A DNA stretch of 64,000 nucleotides from JACCTU01 sp963737405 (GTDB lineage: Bacteria > Actinomycetota > Thermoleophilia > Gaiellales > Gaiellaceae): NCBI GenBank assembly GCA_963737405.1, contig CAVTSL010000014.1, positions 1 to 64,000 of the forward strand, given 5' to 3'. This document shows, in pieces, positions 10,189-18,740 of this stretch. The position numbers and the translations under genes were made by a program. The first letter of the stretch is position 1. Each line of letters begins with the position of its first letter. The notes beneath the pieces were generated by a model. That model was not told the DNA's origin, made no database searches, and saw only the letters and a list, made by a program, of their open reading frames with translations.

Positions 10189-11067
10189 GTGCCAGATCCG
10201 GTGAAGGTGACGCTGTTCAACGATGCGGCCTGCCCGTGGGGGTACTCCGCGAACCCGGCGTTCCGCGTGCTCGAGTGGCGATACGGCGCGCAGCTCGAGT
10301 GGAGGCTCGTGCTGATCGGGCTCACGGATGTGGCGCAGGAGTACGTCGACCGGGGCTATACCCCGCTGCGCTCTGCTGAGGGGTACGCGCGGCGCTTCCG
10401 CCGGTTCGGCATGCCCCTGGCACCGAACCCGCGGGCCCGGATCGTCGGTACGGGGCGCTCCTGTCGCGCGATCGCGGCGGTGCGCTTGCAGGCGCCGGGC
10501 CTGGAGTGGGCGGCCTTTCGGGCGCTGCAATTTGCGTTCTTTACGTCCACGCTGCTTCTGGACGAGGATGAGAGCATCGCGGCCGCGCTGCGTGGGGTGG
10601 AAGGGATCGACGTCGACGCCGCGATCGCGGCGATCGATACGCCGGCGGTGGAGGACGCCTACCAGCGCGATCGGGCCGAGGCCCGGAGTGCGGTCGGCTC
10701 GCCGACGCAGCTGCAGGACAAGCACGCGACCACTGACGGCCCTGTTCGGTACACGGCCCCGTCGCTCGTGTTCGAGCACGCCGGCCAGCGGCTCGAGGCC
10801 GGTGGCTGGCAGACGATCGAGGCCTACGACGTCCTTGTCGCGAACCTGATCCCGAACGGCGAGCGCCAAGGAGTTCCGGACGATCCGCTCGAGCTGCTCA
10901 CCGCGTTTCCCGGAGGGCTCGTAACCCAGGAGGTCGCACAGCTCCTCATGCGCGGCAACGACGCTCCCGACCGGGTCGAGGCCGAGCTGACGATGCTGCG
11001 CCTGGTCGCCGACAAAGCGGCGACACGCACCCCGCTCGGCGACGACGCGCTCTGGAAGCCGGCATAG
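10189..11067 (+). CDS. DsbA-fold (FrnE-like) oxidoreductase domain protein
   Basis: A 292-residue cytosolic protein of the DsbA/FrnE/HCCA-isomerase thioredoxin group. The fold is recognisable from the strand VKVTLFNDAACPWGYSANP, an inserted helical domain, and the late VRYTAPSLVFEHAGQRLEAG segment. Only one cysteine is present at the active site (CPWGYS instead of CxxC), so disulfide oxidase activity is unlikely. A glutathione-dependent or mycothiol-dependent isomerase or transferase role is possible. It stands alone after the tRNA, with a GTG start. Close homologues are usually annotated only as DsbA family. Confidence 0.7.
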   Translation: MPDPVKVTLFNDAACPWGYSANPAFRVLEWRYGAQLEWRLVLIGLTDVAQEYVDRGYTPLRSAEGYARRFRRFGMPLAPNPRARIVGTGRSCRAIAAVRLQAPGLEWAAFRALQFAFFTSTLLLDEDESIAAALRGVEGIDVDAAIAAIDTPAVEDAYQRDRAEARSAVGSPTQLQDKHATTDGPVRYTAPSLVFEHAGQRLEAGGWQTIEAYDVLVANLIPNGERQGVPDDPLELLTAFPGGLVTQEVAQLLMRGNDAPDRVEAELTMLRLVADKAATRTPLGDDALWKPA

Positions 11068-11559
11068 CTCCTGGCGCGAGCTCGGCAACCCCCGCGCGAG
11101 TCAGGCGTGACCGTTTCGGAGTGCAAGAGCGGTTGCTCGCGTGTAAGCGAATCGAGACGAAACGTAAACGCACCGCTGACCGCCGTCCGGCTACCTTCGT
11201 GCGTCCGGGGGAGGGTCAGAAAAGGGCGGAGCGGCCGCCGCCCAACTGACCCCGAGGTTCCCCCGCCCGCGGGACCTGTTCGGACGAGCAATGAAGGGCG
11301 GCCTCCAAGAGAGACCGCCCCCACTGGGCAGTGGGCGTCACCAGGAGCTGCGGCACCCCCGGTTGCGCTTCGCTCCTCACATTCGGTCGCTCGCTCCCTG
11401 TCCCTTCACTGCACGCGTTGGGACATTGGCTGTGCCGGGCTGCGCTGAGCCTTGACGCGAGGCCCCCACGCACGCCGCCCGCGAGGGGTTGATGCTCGCA
11501 TCAACGCACGCGGGGACCCCTGCCACAGAGACTAGTCCGCTCAGGGATACGATGGTGCG
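11068..11559. other. 492-bp spacer with three hairpins
   Basis: I see no convincing gene here. It holds an imperfect stem at 11296-11320 (GGGCGG with CCGCCC), a second directly after it at 11321-11334 (CCACT with AGTGG), and a perfect one with tetraloop at 11489-11506 (GTTGATG CTCG CATCAAC). The first two probably end the upstream transcript. The third lies 54 bp before the DUF1707 gene and may be a leader structure. Confidence 0.5.
11296..11334 (+). terminator. Tandem hairpins downstream of the DsbA-like gene
   Basis: Stem GGGCGGCCTC/GAGACCGCCC (one mismatch) is followed at once by CCACT-GGGC-AGTGG. They lie about 230 nt beyond the stop codon at 11067, which is far for a terminator of that gene. 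Confidence 0.4.
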
Positions 11560-11946
11560 ATGTTCGCCGGCGACAGTGACCGCGATCGTGCGACGGCCGC
11601 GCTGCGGGAGCACTACGCGGGCGGCCGCCTGACGCTCGACGAGGTGTCCGAGCGCATCGGGAAGGTGCTGACGGCGCGGTCGAATGCAGATCTTCGGCGC
11701 GCGCTCTCCGGCCTGCCGGGGTCCACCGGAGGACGATCGGTCGTGCGAGTCGCGGTGCGCGGCGCCGTCCTCGTCGTCTTCACCGGCGCCTATCTCGTGT
11801 TCAGCCTGACGCTGCTGCTCGTCTTCATGCTGACCCTTCTGCTCCAGGGCGCGTCGGGCTCCGCGCTGCTCGGCTTTCTGCTGGTCTGGCTCGTTCCGAC
11901 GTACTTCCTGGCGCGACTGTGGCGCCGAAGAGAGGAGCCTCGATGA
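11560..11946 (+). CDS. DUF1707 SHOCT-like membrane protein
   Basis: Residues 5-55 form the DUF1707 domain (DRDRATAALREHYAGGRLTL, then DEVSERIGKVLTARSNADLR), a short helical module typical of actinobacterial cell-envelope proteins. It is followed by two hydrophobic helices at about 68-92 and 98-120 and a basic tail. The 128-residue length is normal. The role is unknown; such proteins are thought to be membrane-anchored regulators. The stop overlaps the ATG of the next gene by 4 bp, so the two are translationally coupled. Confidence 0.8.
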   Translation: MFAGDSDRDRATAALREHYAGGRLTLDEVSERIGKVLTARSNADLRRALSGLPGSTGGRSVVRVAVRGAVLVVFTGAYLVFSLTLLLVFMLTLLLQGASGSALLGFLLVWLVPTYFLARLWRRREEPR

Positions 11947-12386
11947 CGACGAAGAGTGACTTTCAACCCGAGGAGTGGGACCTGATCCTCGAAGCGCCGA
12001 TGACCGCCGGCATGATCGTCATCACCGCAGCGGGCGGCGGGACCTTCCGCGAGACGTTCGCACTCGCACGCGCATACACCGATGCACGCAAGGAGCACGG
12101 CGCGAGCGAGCTGCTCGACGAGATCGTGTCGACCAGGCCGGAGTTCGACCGGCACAAGTTTGGATCGTCGGAGGAGCTGCACGAGAAGGGGCTGCAGCAG
12201 GTGAGCGACGCCGCCGCGGCGCTGCGGGCGAAGGCGACGCCCGAGGAGACGGCGGCCTACCGGGACTTCGTCCTCACGGCCGCGTCGAAGGTCGCCGCCG
12301 CGCACAAGGAGGACGGTGTCGAGGTCAGCCCGAAGGAGCAGGCGGCACTCGACGAGGTTCGCACGCGGCTCGAGACCGACGCCTGA
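11943..12386 (+). CDS. Conserved hypothetical protein
   Basis: A 147-residue, mostly helical soluble protein with the conserved-looking segment FQPEEWDLILEAPMTAGMIV followed by ITAAGGGTFRETFALARAY. No cysteines or known catalytic motif are visible. The ATG at 11943 (ATGA overlap) is the natural start; an earlier in-frame codon would lie within the DUF1707 gene. I do not recognise a named family, though proteins starting with PEEW...L..AP appear in soil actinobacteria. Coupling to the DUF1707 gene suggests a shared envelope or stress function. Confidence 0.7.
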   Translation: MTTKSDFQPEEWDLILEAPMTAGMIVITAAGGGTFRETFALARAYTDARKEHGASELLDEIVSTRPEFDRHKFGSSEELHEKGLQQVSDAAAALRAKATPEETAAYRDFVLTAASKVAAAHKEDGVEVSPKEQAALDEVRTRLETDA

Positions 12387-12400
12387 CGCGACAGAAGGGT

Positions 12401-12428
12401 GAGCCCCGCCGGCCGCATGGCGGGGCTC
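12401..12428 (+). terminator. Strong hairpin terminator
   Basis: GAGCCCCGCC and GGCGGGGCTC form a perfect 10-bp stem with an 8-nt loop, 15 nt after the stop of the hypothetical gene. The 130 bp beyond it, up to the next gene's stop, holds nothing recognisable. Confidence 0.75.
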
Positions 12429-12559
12429 GGGTCGTCAGTCACCCCTCGCCTGGAAGCTCGTGTCGGCGAGGTCGGCCTCCCGAATCGGCGCGCCCAGCGC
12501 CCATGTCCCCGGGAGCCACAGCTACAGACCCCGTCGCGGCGCCGATCTTGCGCTCTGCC

Positions 12560-13471
12560 TCATGCGGATCCGGCGAAGGACTCCGGTTGCTCGTGTGCAC
12601 GGGCGACGAGCCCCGGGTCGACGTTCCGCCCGGTCATGACGAGGACGACCGGGCCGTCGTAGCCGTTGCGCGCCGCGGCGAGCGCCGCCGCTGCCGAGGG
12701 CTCGACGAACACGCCGGCGTCATGGCAGACGACGAGCGCGTCGGCGATCGCGCGCTCCGACACGCGGACGATGTCGTCGACCACCGTGTTGAGGCGCGAC
12801 ACGGCGAGCGGGATCGCGACGCGGACCGCGAGGCCGTCCGCGACGGTGCTCCCGGCGTCGACGTCGACCGGCTCGCCCGCCTCGTGGCTCGCCGCCATCA
12901 CCGGCATCTCCTCCGCGACGACGCCGACATGCCGGATGCCGTGGGCCCGCCGGCGGAGCGCCGCACCGATGCCTCCCGCGAGTGCGCCGTTGCCGATCGG
13001 CGTCACCACGGTTCCGGGCGTGACCGGAGACTGGTCGAGGATCTCGTCGGCGATCGCACCGTACGCCTCGTACTGGAGCGGTTCCGCGCCGTCCTCGAAG
13101 AACGGCAGCCCCGCGTCGGCGGCGTATGCGCGTGCGACCTCCTTGGCCTCGTCGAGGTCGGTTCCCGCGACGCGGACGTCCGCGCCGAGCTCGCCGAGCA
13201 GCGCGAGCTTGCGCTCGGCGGCGCCCGGCGGCACGAAGACGACCGCGGCGACGCCGAGCTGCCGGCAGGCCCAGGCGACTGCCGCGCCGTGGTTGCCCGT
13301 CGAGGACGTGACGACCGCGCTCTGGCCGTCGCCGACGAACGCCGAGACGACGGGGAGCGTGGCTCGCCACTTGAACGCGCCGAGCTCGTGGACGTCCTCT
13401 CGCTTCAGCCAGAGGTCGTTCGACCCGGCGTAGCGTGCGAGCGCGTCGGATGCGGGCTCGAGCGGTGTCAT
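12560..13471 (-). CDS. PLP-dependent threonine dehydratase-like enzyme
   Basis: A fold-type II pyridoxal-phosphate enzyme of 303 residues, in the tryptophan synthase beta/threonine dehydratase superfamily. Residues 18-36 (DLWLKREDVHELGAFKWRAT) hold the PLP lysine in GAFKWR. SSTGNHGAAVAWA binds the carboxylate, and a glycine-rich loop TPIGNGALAGG binds the PLP phosphate. It lacks the C-terminal ACT domain, so a serine/threonine dehydratase or racemase of the catabolic type is most likely. It overlaps the M20 gene by 4 bp (ATGA), so both are in one operon. A deacylase plus an amino-acid lyase suggests use of an N-acyl amino acid. Confidence 0.85.
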   Translation of the reverse strand: MTPLEPASDALARYAGSNDLWLKREDVHELGAFKWRATLPVVSAFVGDGQSAVVTSSTGNHGAAVAWACRQLGVAAVVFVPPGAAERKLALLGELGADVRVAGTDLDEAKEVARAYAADAGLPFFEDGAEPLQYEAYGAIADEILDQSPVTPGTVVTPIGNGALAGGIGAALRRRAHGIRHVGVVAEEMPVMAASHEAGEPVDVDAGSTVADGLAVRVAIPLAVSRLNTVVDDIVRVSERAIADALVVCHDAGVFVEPSAAAALAAARNGYDGPVVLVMTGRNVDPGLVARAHEQPESFAGSA

Positions 13472-14579
13472 GCGCAAAACGTTCGCACGGTCTCGAGGAG
13501 GATCGCGGCCGTCTCCGCCGCGCTGTCGAGGTCGACCCATTCGCTCTCGGCATGCGCGCCGTCGCCTGCCGGGCCGAAGACGACGGTCGGGATGCCGGCG
13601 GCGGCGAAGAGCGCAGCGTCCGTCCAGAACGGGACGCCGACGATCGCAGGCGCTTCGCCCGAGATCCGTTCGGCGCTCCCGGCCAGCGCGCCGACGATGG
13701 CAGAGCCCCGAGCGGTCTCGAGCGGTTCGCGCGCGAACGTCGTCGTCACCCGCGCGTCGCGCGCGACCGCACGGAGCTCCGCCTCCACGGATTCCACCGA
13801 CTCGCCCGGCAGGGTCCTCGCTCGACCTTCACGACGCATCGCTCCGGATAGGTCGAGAGCTCCTGCCCGCCCTCGATCAGGGATGCGTGCAGCGACGCCC
13901 CGCCGAGCAGCGCGTGCTCGCCACCGTGGGAGCGCAGGCGCGCGTCGAGCTCGCCAAGCCCGACGAGCGTCGGGCCCATGCGCGCGATCGCGTCGATCCC
14001 GACGTCGTAGCGCGACCCGTGCGCCGCATGGCCGAGCGTCTCGAGCTTGAGCCACACGAACCCCTTGTGCGCGATCGCGAGCCGGAGCTCCGTCGGCTCG
14101 GCCACGATCGCGGCGTCGGCGCGAATCGTGTCGGCGACGCGCTCCGAGCCGATGCTGTGCGCCTCCTCGTCCGCGACAGCCGTGACGATCACGTCTCCCG
14201 CGAGCTCGAGCGCCGTTGCGGCGTCAGCGACGAGCATGATCGCGGCGAGGCTCGCCTTCATGTCGTAGGCGCCGCGCCCGTGGAGCCGGTTCCCGTCGAG
14301 ACGCGGCGTCAGGCCTGCGTCGGGCCCGCCGAGCGCGACGGTGTCCAGGTGCGCGTTCAGCAGCAGCGACCGTCCTCCGCCACTGCCGGGCACGCGCCCG
14401 ACGACGTTCACGCGTGTCGGAGCGAGCTCGTCGTAGGCGACATCGATGCCTCGCTCGTCGAGCCACGCCGCGACGAAGCGGCCGATCGCGGCTTCGCCTG
14501 CGCCACCCGGGACGAGCGTCGGGTTGACGGAGTCGATCGCGACGAGCTGCTCCAGGAGGATGCGGAGCTCGTCACGCAC
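13468..14579 (-). CDS. M20 family metallo-deacylase (frameshifted)
   Basis: This is an ArgE/DapE-type dinuclear zinc hydrolase, removing acyl or succinyl groups from amino acids. Ligands are visible: LLNAHLDTV (His, Asp), GRGAYDMKAS (bridging Asp), ADEEAHS (Glu-Glu), VAEPTEL (Glu), and the late His in GDGAHAESEW. The dimerisation domain sits between. The frame breaks once near 13825, where GAGCGAGGACC appears to lack one base, and continues as RTLPGESVESVEAEL. The GTG at 14579 overlaps the deacetylase stop. All catalytic residues survive on both sides of the break, so this looks like a sequence error. Confidence 0.82.
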
Positions 14580-15209
14580 GATGTCGGTCCAGGAGGTCGC
14601 CGACGGTCGCGAAGCGGTAGCCGCGCGATCTGATCTCGGGGACGAGCGTCGCGAGCGCCTCCGTGGTGACCGAGCGCGGGCGCGCCGGCTCGCGGAGCGG
14701 CGACCCGTCGTGCAGCAGGACGATCGCACCGGGGTGCAGCTGCTCGAGGACGCATTCGACGATCTGCTCGGCGGGCGGCTCGTCCCAGTCCTCCGGGTCG
14801 ATGCTCCAGTTCACCGTCGCGCGATAGCCGAGAGCGGCTGCAGCTGCGTCGACGAGCTCCGCGCCGCGGCCGTACGGCGGGCGAACGAGATCGGGCGCGC
14901 GCCCGGTCAGCGACGCGAGGAGCTCGTGCGTCCGGCGTAGCTCCTCACGCACGAGCGGCGTCGTCGCTCACGTCGTCGAACGAGAGATGGCTGTGGGTGT
15001 GGTTGCCGATCTCGTGGCCGTCGCGTGCCGTTCGTACGACGAGTGCGGACGTCTTGTCGTCCACCGCGGCGCCCTGCACGAAGAAGGTTGCCCGGACGTC
15101 GAGCTCGGCGAGCGCCGCGAGCACGAGCTCCGTCCACGGCCGCGAGGGGCCATCGTCGAACGTGAGCGCGACGACGTGCTCCTCGGTCGCGACGGAGCGG
15201 ACGACCACG
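14572..15209 (-). CDS. Polysaccharide deacetylase, NodB-like (frameshifted)
   Basis: CE4-type deacetylase domain acting on peptidoglycan or other N-acetyl sugars. The motifs are in order: TFDDGPS (catalytic Asp and metal Asp), HEIGNHTHSH (metal His pair), RPPYG, DPEDW, and LLHDG near the end. There is no clear signal peptide from the GTG at 15209, so it may be cytoplasmic or anchored by an N-terminus lost in an indel. One +1 indel near 14950 separates motif 2 from motif 3. It heads the reverse-strand cluster deacetylase, M20, PLP enzyme with 4-8 bp overlaps. Confidence 0.82.
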
Positions 15210-15259
15210 AGCGTCAGTCTCGCGCACCGGCGCAGGCGCCGCTTCGTTACGTTTGAGCG

Positions 15260-15460
15260 ATGCCGAAGAAGCCCTCGAGCCGGAGCCACGTCGAGAAGCG
15301 GACCGAGCGAGAGCGGAACGTCGGCATCGATCCCGACGACGAGGCCGGGCGCTGGCTCGAGGAGCACGACCCGAAGCCTCCTCCGCCTGTACCGAAGTCC
15401 GCGAAGAAGTCGAAGACGCTCCACCGCTGGCGGCAGCAGCAGCAGCGCGAGGAGCGGTGA
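15260..15460 (+). CDS. Small basic hypothetical protein
   Basis: 66 residues, starting MPKKPSSRSHVEKRTERERN and ending in an Arg/Gln-rich tail, with an acidic centre (GIDPDDEAGRWLEEHD) and a proline run. No known domain is visible. The charge pattern and the compact position between a divergent deacetylase gene and a hairpin cluster make it a plausible gene. It could also be chance in GC-rich DNA. Confidence 0.5.
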   Translation: MPKKPSSRSHVEKRTERERNVGIDPDDEAGRWLEEHDPKPPPPVPKSAKKSKTLHRWRQQQQREER

Positions 15461-15508
15461 CCGAGGAGCAGTCCGCAAGAACGGCGGGCGTGCGGGGTCG
15501 GTAGCCCC

Positions 15509-15601
15509 GGCCTCCGAGGCTCGGAGGCCAGACGGCTCCTTCGCTTCCCTGAAGGGCCGGCTAGGACAGGGGAGAGCCGGCGGTCTCCGGCGGCTCTCCC
15601 C
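15509..15601. terminator. Hairpin cluster between convergent genes
   Basis: Two perfect dyads lie in the 252-bp convergent spacer. GGCCTCCGA-GGC-TCGGAGGCC is at 15509-15529. GGGGAGAGCCG with CGGCTCTCCCC around an 11-nt loop is at 15569-15601. They probably end transcription from both sides. No gene is visible in the spacer. Confidence 0.6.
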
Positions 15602-15712
15602 GAAAACTCTGGCCGAACGGGCGTTGCCCGGCGCGGGCGCGCCCCGTAGCGTCTCCGGAACGCTCTCACGCATCCCCGTCGCTGAAGGCGGGGAGCCCCC
15701 ACGCGGGGGAGC

Positions 15713-16765
15713 TCAGGAGGAAGCGGCCGGAGACGTCTGCGCCCCGGAGCTTCCTCCGTGCCCGAGCGCTTCGCGGACGGCCGGTGCGACCACGGTTCCG
15801 AACAGCTCGATCGAGCGCAGCACCTTGTCGTGCGGAAGGTCGCCGACGCTCATCTGGCCGAGGAAGCGGTCGTGGCCGAACAGCTCGTGCTGGAAGAGGA
15901 TCTTCTCGACGACCTCCTGCGGGCTGCCGACGACGAGCGCGCCTCGCCTGGTCCGCAAAGCGTCGAAGTCCTGGCGCGCAATCGGGTTCCAGCCGCGCTC
16001 GCGCCCGATCGCGTTCATCATCTCCGCGTACGGCGGGAAGAACTCCTCGCCGGCCTGCTGCGACGTCTCGGCGACGTACGTGTGCGAGTTGATCCCGACC
16101 GGGAGATCCGGATGGCCGGCGGCCGCCGCCGACTGGCGGAACAGGTCGACGAAGGGGACGAAGCGCTCGGGCATCCCGCCGATGATCGCGAGCGCCATCG
16201 GCAATCCGAGCCGGCCCGCGCGCGACGCGGACTGCGGGCTGCCGCCCACGGCGACCCAGACCGGCAGCGGATCCTGCACCGGCCGCGGGTAGACGCCGAG
16301 GTCGTCGATCGGCGCGCGGTGCTTCCCCGACCACGTCACTCGCTCGGACTCGACGAGGCGGAGCAGCAGCTCGAGCTTCTCCGCGAACAGCTCGTCGTAG
16401 TCCGCGAGGTCGTAGCCGAAGAGCGGGAACGACTCGATGAACGAGCCACGGCCCGCCATGACCTCGGCGCGCCCGCCCGAGAGGAGGTCGACGGTCGCAA
16501 ACTCCTGGAAGACGCGGACCGGGTCGTCGGAGCTGAGCACGGTGACCGCGCTCGTCAGGCGGATCCGCTCGGTGCGGACCGCCGCGGCACCGAGCACGAC
16601 GGCCGGCGCCGAGACGACGAAGTCCGGCCGGTGGTGCTCGCCGACCCCGAAGACGTCGAGCCCGACCTGCTCGGCGAGCTCGATCTCCTCGATCAGGTCG
16701 AGGACGCGCTGCCGCGGCGAGATGTCCCCGCGGAGTTCCGCAAAGGTGTAGATGCCGAGCTCCAT
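15713..16765 (-). CDS. LLM-class flavin-dependent oxidoreductase
   Basis: A luciferase-like TIM-barrel monooxygenase/reductase of about 350 residues. It begins MELGIYTFAELRGD, has VFGVGEHHRPDFVVSAP as the flavin/substrate-side strand, and contains LSGGRAEVMAGRGSF and PLPVWVAVGGSPQSA as the typical phosphate-binding and late-barrel segments. The flavin may be FMN or F420; the sequence does not decide. I chose the ATG at 16765 because family members begin there; an ATG three codons upstream is possible. Confidence 0.88.
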   Translation of the reverse strand: MELGIYTFAELRGDISPRQRVLDLIEEIELAEQVGLDVFGVGEHHRPDFVVSAPAVVLGAAAVRTERIRLTSAVTVLSSDDPVRVFQEFATVDLLSGGRAEVMAGRGSFIESFPLFGYDLADYDELFAEKLELLLRLVESERVTWSGKHRAPIDDLGVYPRPVQDPLPVWVAVGGSPQSASRAGRLGLPMALAIIGGMPERFVPFVDLFRQSAAAAGHPDLPVGINSHTYVAETSQQAGEEFFPPYAEMMNAIGRERGWNPIARQDFDALRTRRGALVVGSPQEVVEKILFQHELFGHDRFLGQMSVGDLPHDKVLRSIELFGTVVAPAVREALGHGGSSGAQTSPAASS

Positions 16766-16801
16766 GCCCGGCATTCTGGCGGCCGCGTTGTCTCCTTCGT
16801 A

Positions 16802-16945
16802 CTAGGGAAGCAGCCCGACGACGCGGGCGACCATGTCGAAGATGCGGCCCGAGAGGGTCGCGAACGCGATGATCACGATGGGTGTGATCACCGCGAGCGT
16901 GACGCCGTACTCGGTCATCGTTTGTCCGTCTTCACGGAGGAGCAT
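16802..16945 (-). CDS. Flp-type pilin subunit
   Basis: A 47-residue Flp/Fap pilin. The N-terminal leader MLLREDGQTM is followed by TEYGVTLAVITPIVIIAFAT, a hydrophobic helix with the conserved Glu at position +5 that TadV-type prepilin peptidases recognise. A longer frame upstream is possible but lacks pilin character. No tad/cpa assembly genes are in the window, so the pilin is an orphan here. Confidence 0.78.
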   Translation of the reverse strand: MLLREDGQTMTEYGVTLAVITPIVIIAFATLSGRIFDMVARVVGLLP

Positions 16946-16995
16946 GCGTACATCATCGGCGCAGACCGAGCCCCCGTCGTGCCGCAATCGAGGGA

Positions 16996-17469
16996 TCAGC
17001 GCGGCCACGCGTCGGTGAGCTTGCGGCGCGTGGCCTCCAGGTGCTCGGGGATCACCTTGACGTCGGCGAGCACCGGCATGAAGTTCGTGTCGCCCGCCCA
17101 GCGCGGCACGACGTGCAGGTGGACGTGGTCGACGACGCCCGCGCCCGCGAACCGACCGAGGTTCCAGCCGGCGTTGTAGCCCTCGGGCGAGTAGAGCTCG
17201 GAGAGCGCCCGCATCCCCTGCGCGCCGAGCCGGTGGATCTCGCGGGCCTCGTCGTCGGTCAGCTCGCCGAAGTCGCCGACGTGGCGGTACGGGGCGACCA
17301 TGAAGTGCCCCGACGCGTAGGGGAAGCGGTTCAGCAGGGCGAACGCATGGTCTCCGCGGTGGACGACGAGTGCGTCATCGCCTTCCTGGGCCACGCAGAA
17401 CACGCAGCCCTCCTGCTCGTCCGCGCTCTGGATGTATTCCAGCCGCCACGGGGCCCAGAGTTGCTTCAT
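16996..17469 (-). CDS. HIT family hydrolase (Ap4A phosphorylase-like)
   Basis: A histidine-triad nucleotide-binding protein of 157 residues. It starts MKQLWAPWRLEYI, has a Cys pair (CVFC) as in the zinc-binding Ap4A-phosphorylase-like branch, and carries the triad HVHLHVVPRW near residue 115. These enzymes split dinucleoside polyphosphates or nucleotidyl conjugates. Actinobacterial genomes usually carry this type next to translation genes; here it sits between a pilin and a secreted protein. I chose ATG at 17469 over the adjoining GTG. Confidence 0.9.
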   Translation of the reverse strand: MKQLWAPWRLEYIQSADEQEGCVFCVAQEGDDALVVHRGDHAFALLNRFPYASGHFMVAPYRHVGDFGELTDDEAREIHRLGAQGMRALSELYSPEGYNAGWNLGRFAGAGVVDHVHLHVVPRWAGDTNFMPVLADVKVIPEHLEATRRKLTDAWPR

Positions 17470-17556
17470 CACGGAGCGCTTCTACCAGACGTTGACAGCC
17501 GCACGGGGACCGCGTACAAGCCAGAGAGCAGCTCCCGCCCGATCGAAAGGAACGCC

Positions 17557-18372
17557 ATGTCGCCCAGGGGTCTCGTTCCCGCGGTCTTTGCGCTCGCACT
17601 CGCCTTTGTCGTGCCGGCGTACGCCCACACCTCCGACTTCGACACCGTGCCCGACGCGGCAGGCGACGGCGACCCGGACATCACGCGGGTCGTCACGGGC
17701 AGCAACTCGGCCGGCTCGATCACATTCGTCGTCGGCATCGGCAACCGCACGCAGCTCGCCGCGACCGAGCTCGTGCAGATCCTGATCGACTCCGACAACA
17801 ACGTCGGGACAGGCCAGCAGCCGAACGGCGCCGAGTACGAGCTCGAGATGTCCGCCCAGGACGTCCACCTGCTCCGCTGGAACGGCTCGACCTTCGAGCG
17901 CGTGACGTCGCAGACGGCGTACGGCTACATCTACAACGGTTTCCGGCTGATGGTGAACAAGAGCGAGCTCGGCGGTGTGCCGAACGGCGCCTTCCGCTAC
18001 TGGGTGCACACGACCTCGGGTGCGGCGAGCGACGACAGCAACGCGAGCCCGCACGCGATCTCGCAGCAGAAGGTCCAGCTGCGGATCAGCGAGTTCGCGA
18101 CCCTCAAGACGGTCAAGGTCGGCAAGCAGTACGGCGCCGCGATGCGCGTCTTCCGGAGCGACCTGAACGAGAACACGAGCGACGGCCTCGTCCGTTGCGT
18201 CGCGAAGGTCGGGAAGAAGACGCTGAAGATCGCGGCCGTCTTCCCGGAGGACATCGCAGGCTGCATCGGGACCGCCCCGAAGACTGCAAAGAAGAAGACG
18301 ATCAAGCTCACCCTCTCGCTGACCCTCGACGGGGCGACCGTCTCCCGGACGGTGTCGATCAAGGTCACGTAG
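17557..18372 (+). CDS. Secreted protein with Sec signal peptide
   Basis: 271 residues with a clear signal peptide (MSPRGLVPAVFALALAFVVP, cleavage after AYA). The mature part begins HTSDFDTVPDAAGDGDPDIT and has a beta-rich DOMON-like or LamG-like first half containing VQILIDSDNNVGTGQQPNGA. The C-terminal half is lysine-rich and resembles a bacterial Ig-like fold (KTIKLTLSLTLDGATVSRTV). No catalytic motif is visible. A ribosome site (AAAGGAAC) precedes the ATG at 17557. Confidence 0.75.
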   Translation: MSPRGLVPAVFALALAFVVPAYAHTSDFDTVPDAAGDGDPDITRVVTGSNSAGSITFVVGIGNRTQLAATELVQILIDSDNNVGTGQQPNGAEYELEMSAQDVHLLRWNGSTFERVTSQTAYGYIYNGFRLMVNKSELGGVPNGAFRYWVHTTSGAASDDSNASPHAISQQKVQLRISEFATLKTVKVGKQYGAAMRVFRSDLNENTSDGLVRCVAKVGKKTLKIAAVFPEDIAGCIGTAPKTAKKKTIKLTLSLTLDGATVSRTVSIKVT

Positions 18373-18412
18373 CCGGTTGAATCGAGTCCGCCGGGGTCTA
18401 TAGGTTCTCGCC

Positions 18413-18733
18413 GTGCTCCGATGCGAGGAGTGCCGAGCGGAGACCGCACAGGCGCGGGGTTGGCGGGCCTTCGTCTGCGCGGACCCCGAGGATCCGACCG
18501 ACGAGCCCGTCGTCGCCTTCTACTGCCCGCGGTGCGCCGAGCGGGAGTTCGGCTTCGCCGCGCGCGACCGCTCCTGGGCGGGCGGCCCGCGGAGCCTGGT
18601 CGACCGGATCCACAACCCGAGCGGCCGCGAGTGCGGCTGCCCGCCGGAGTGCTGGTGCAAGCGAACACCGATCGGGCGGGTCCTCCGCTGGTACGTCCCG
18701 TCGCGGCACCACCTGACGGTGGTCGCGCGCTAG
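18413..18733 (+). CDS. Cysteine-rich small protein, zinc-ribbon-like
   Basis: 106 residues starting with GTG. Cysteines occur in pairs: CEEC at the start, CPRC in the middle, and a late CGCPPECWC cluster, so it probably binds zinc. No named family is recognised. It lies in a short convergent cluster with another small Cys-containing gene on the opposite strand. Codon use matches its neighbours. Confidence 0.6.
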   Translation: MLRCEECRAETAQARGWRAFVCADPEDPTDEPVVAFYCPRCAEREFGFAARDRSWAGGPRSLVDRIHNPSGRECGCPPECWCKRTPIGRVLRWYVPSRHHLTVVAR

Positions 18734-18740
18734 GTCTGCG

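Noticed and set aside
11330..11440. Possible sixth copy of the dyad repeat
   Set aside because: CTCCTCAC...GGTCGCTCGCTCCCTG resembles the core blocks, but the spacing, apical hairpin and inverted ends are missing.
15260..15712. Flp pilin assembly cluster
   Set aside because: Apart from the single pilin at 16802 no tad, cpa or prepilin peptidase gene is present nearby.
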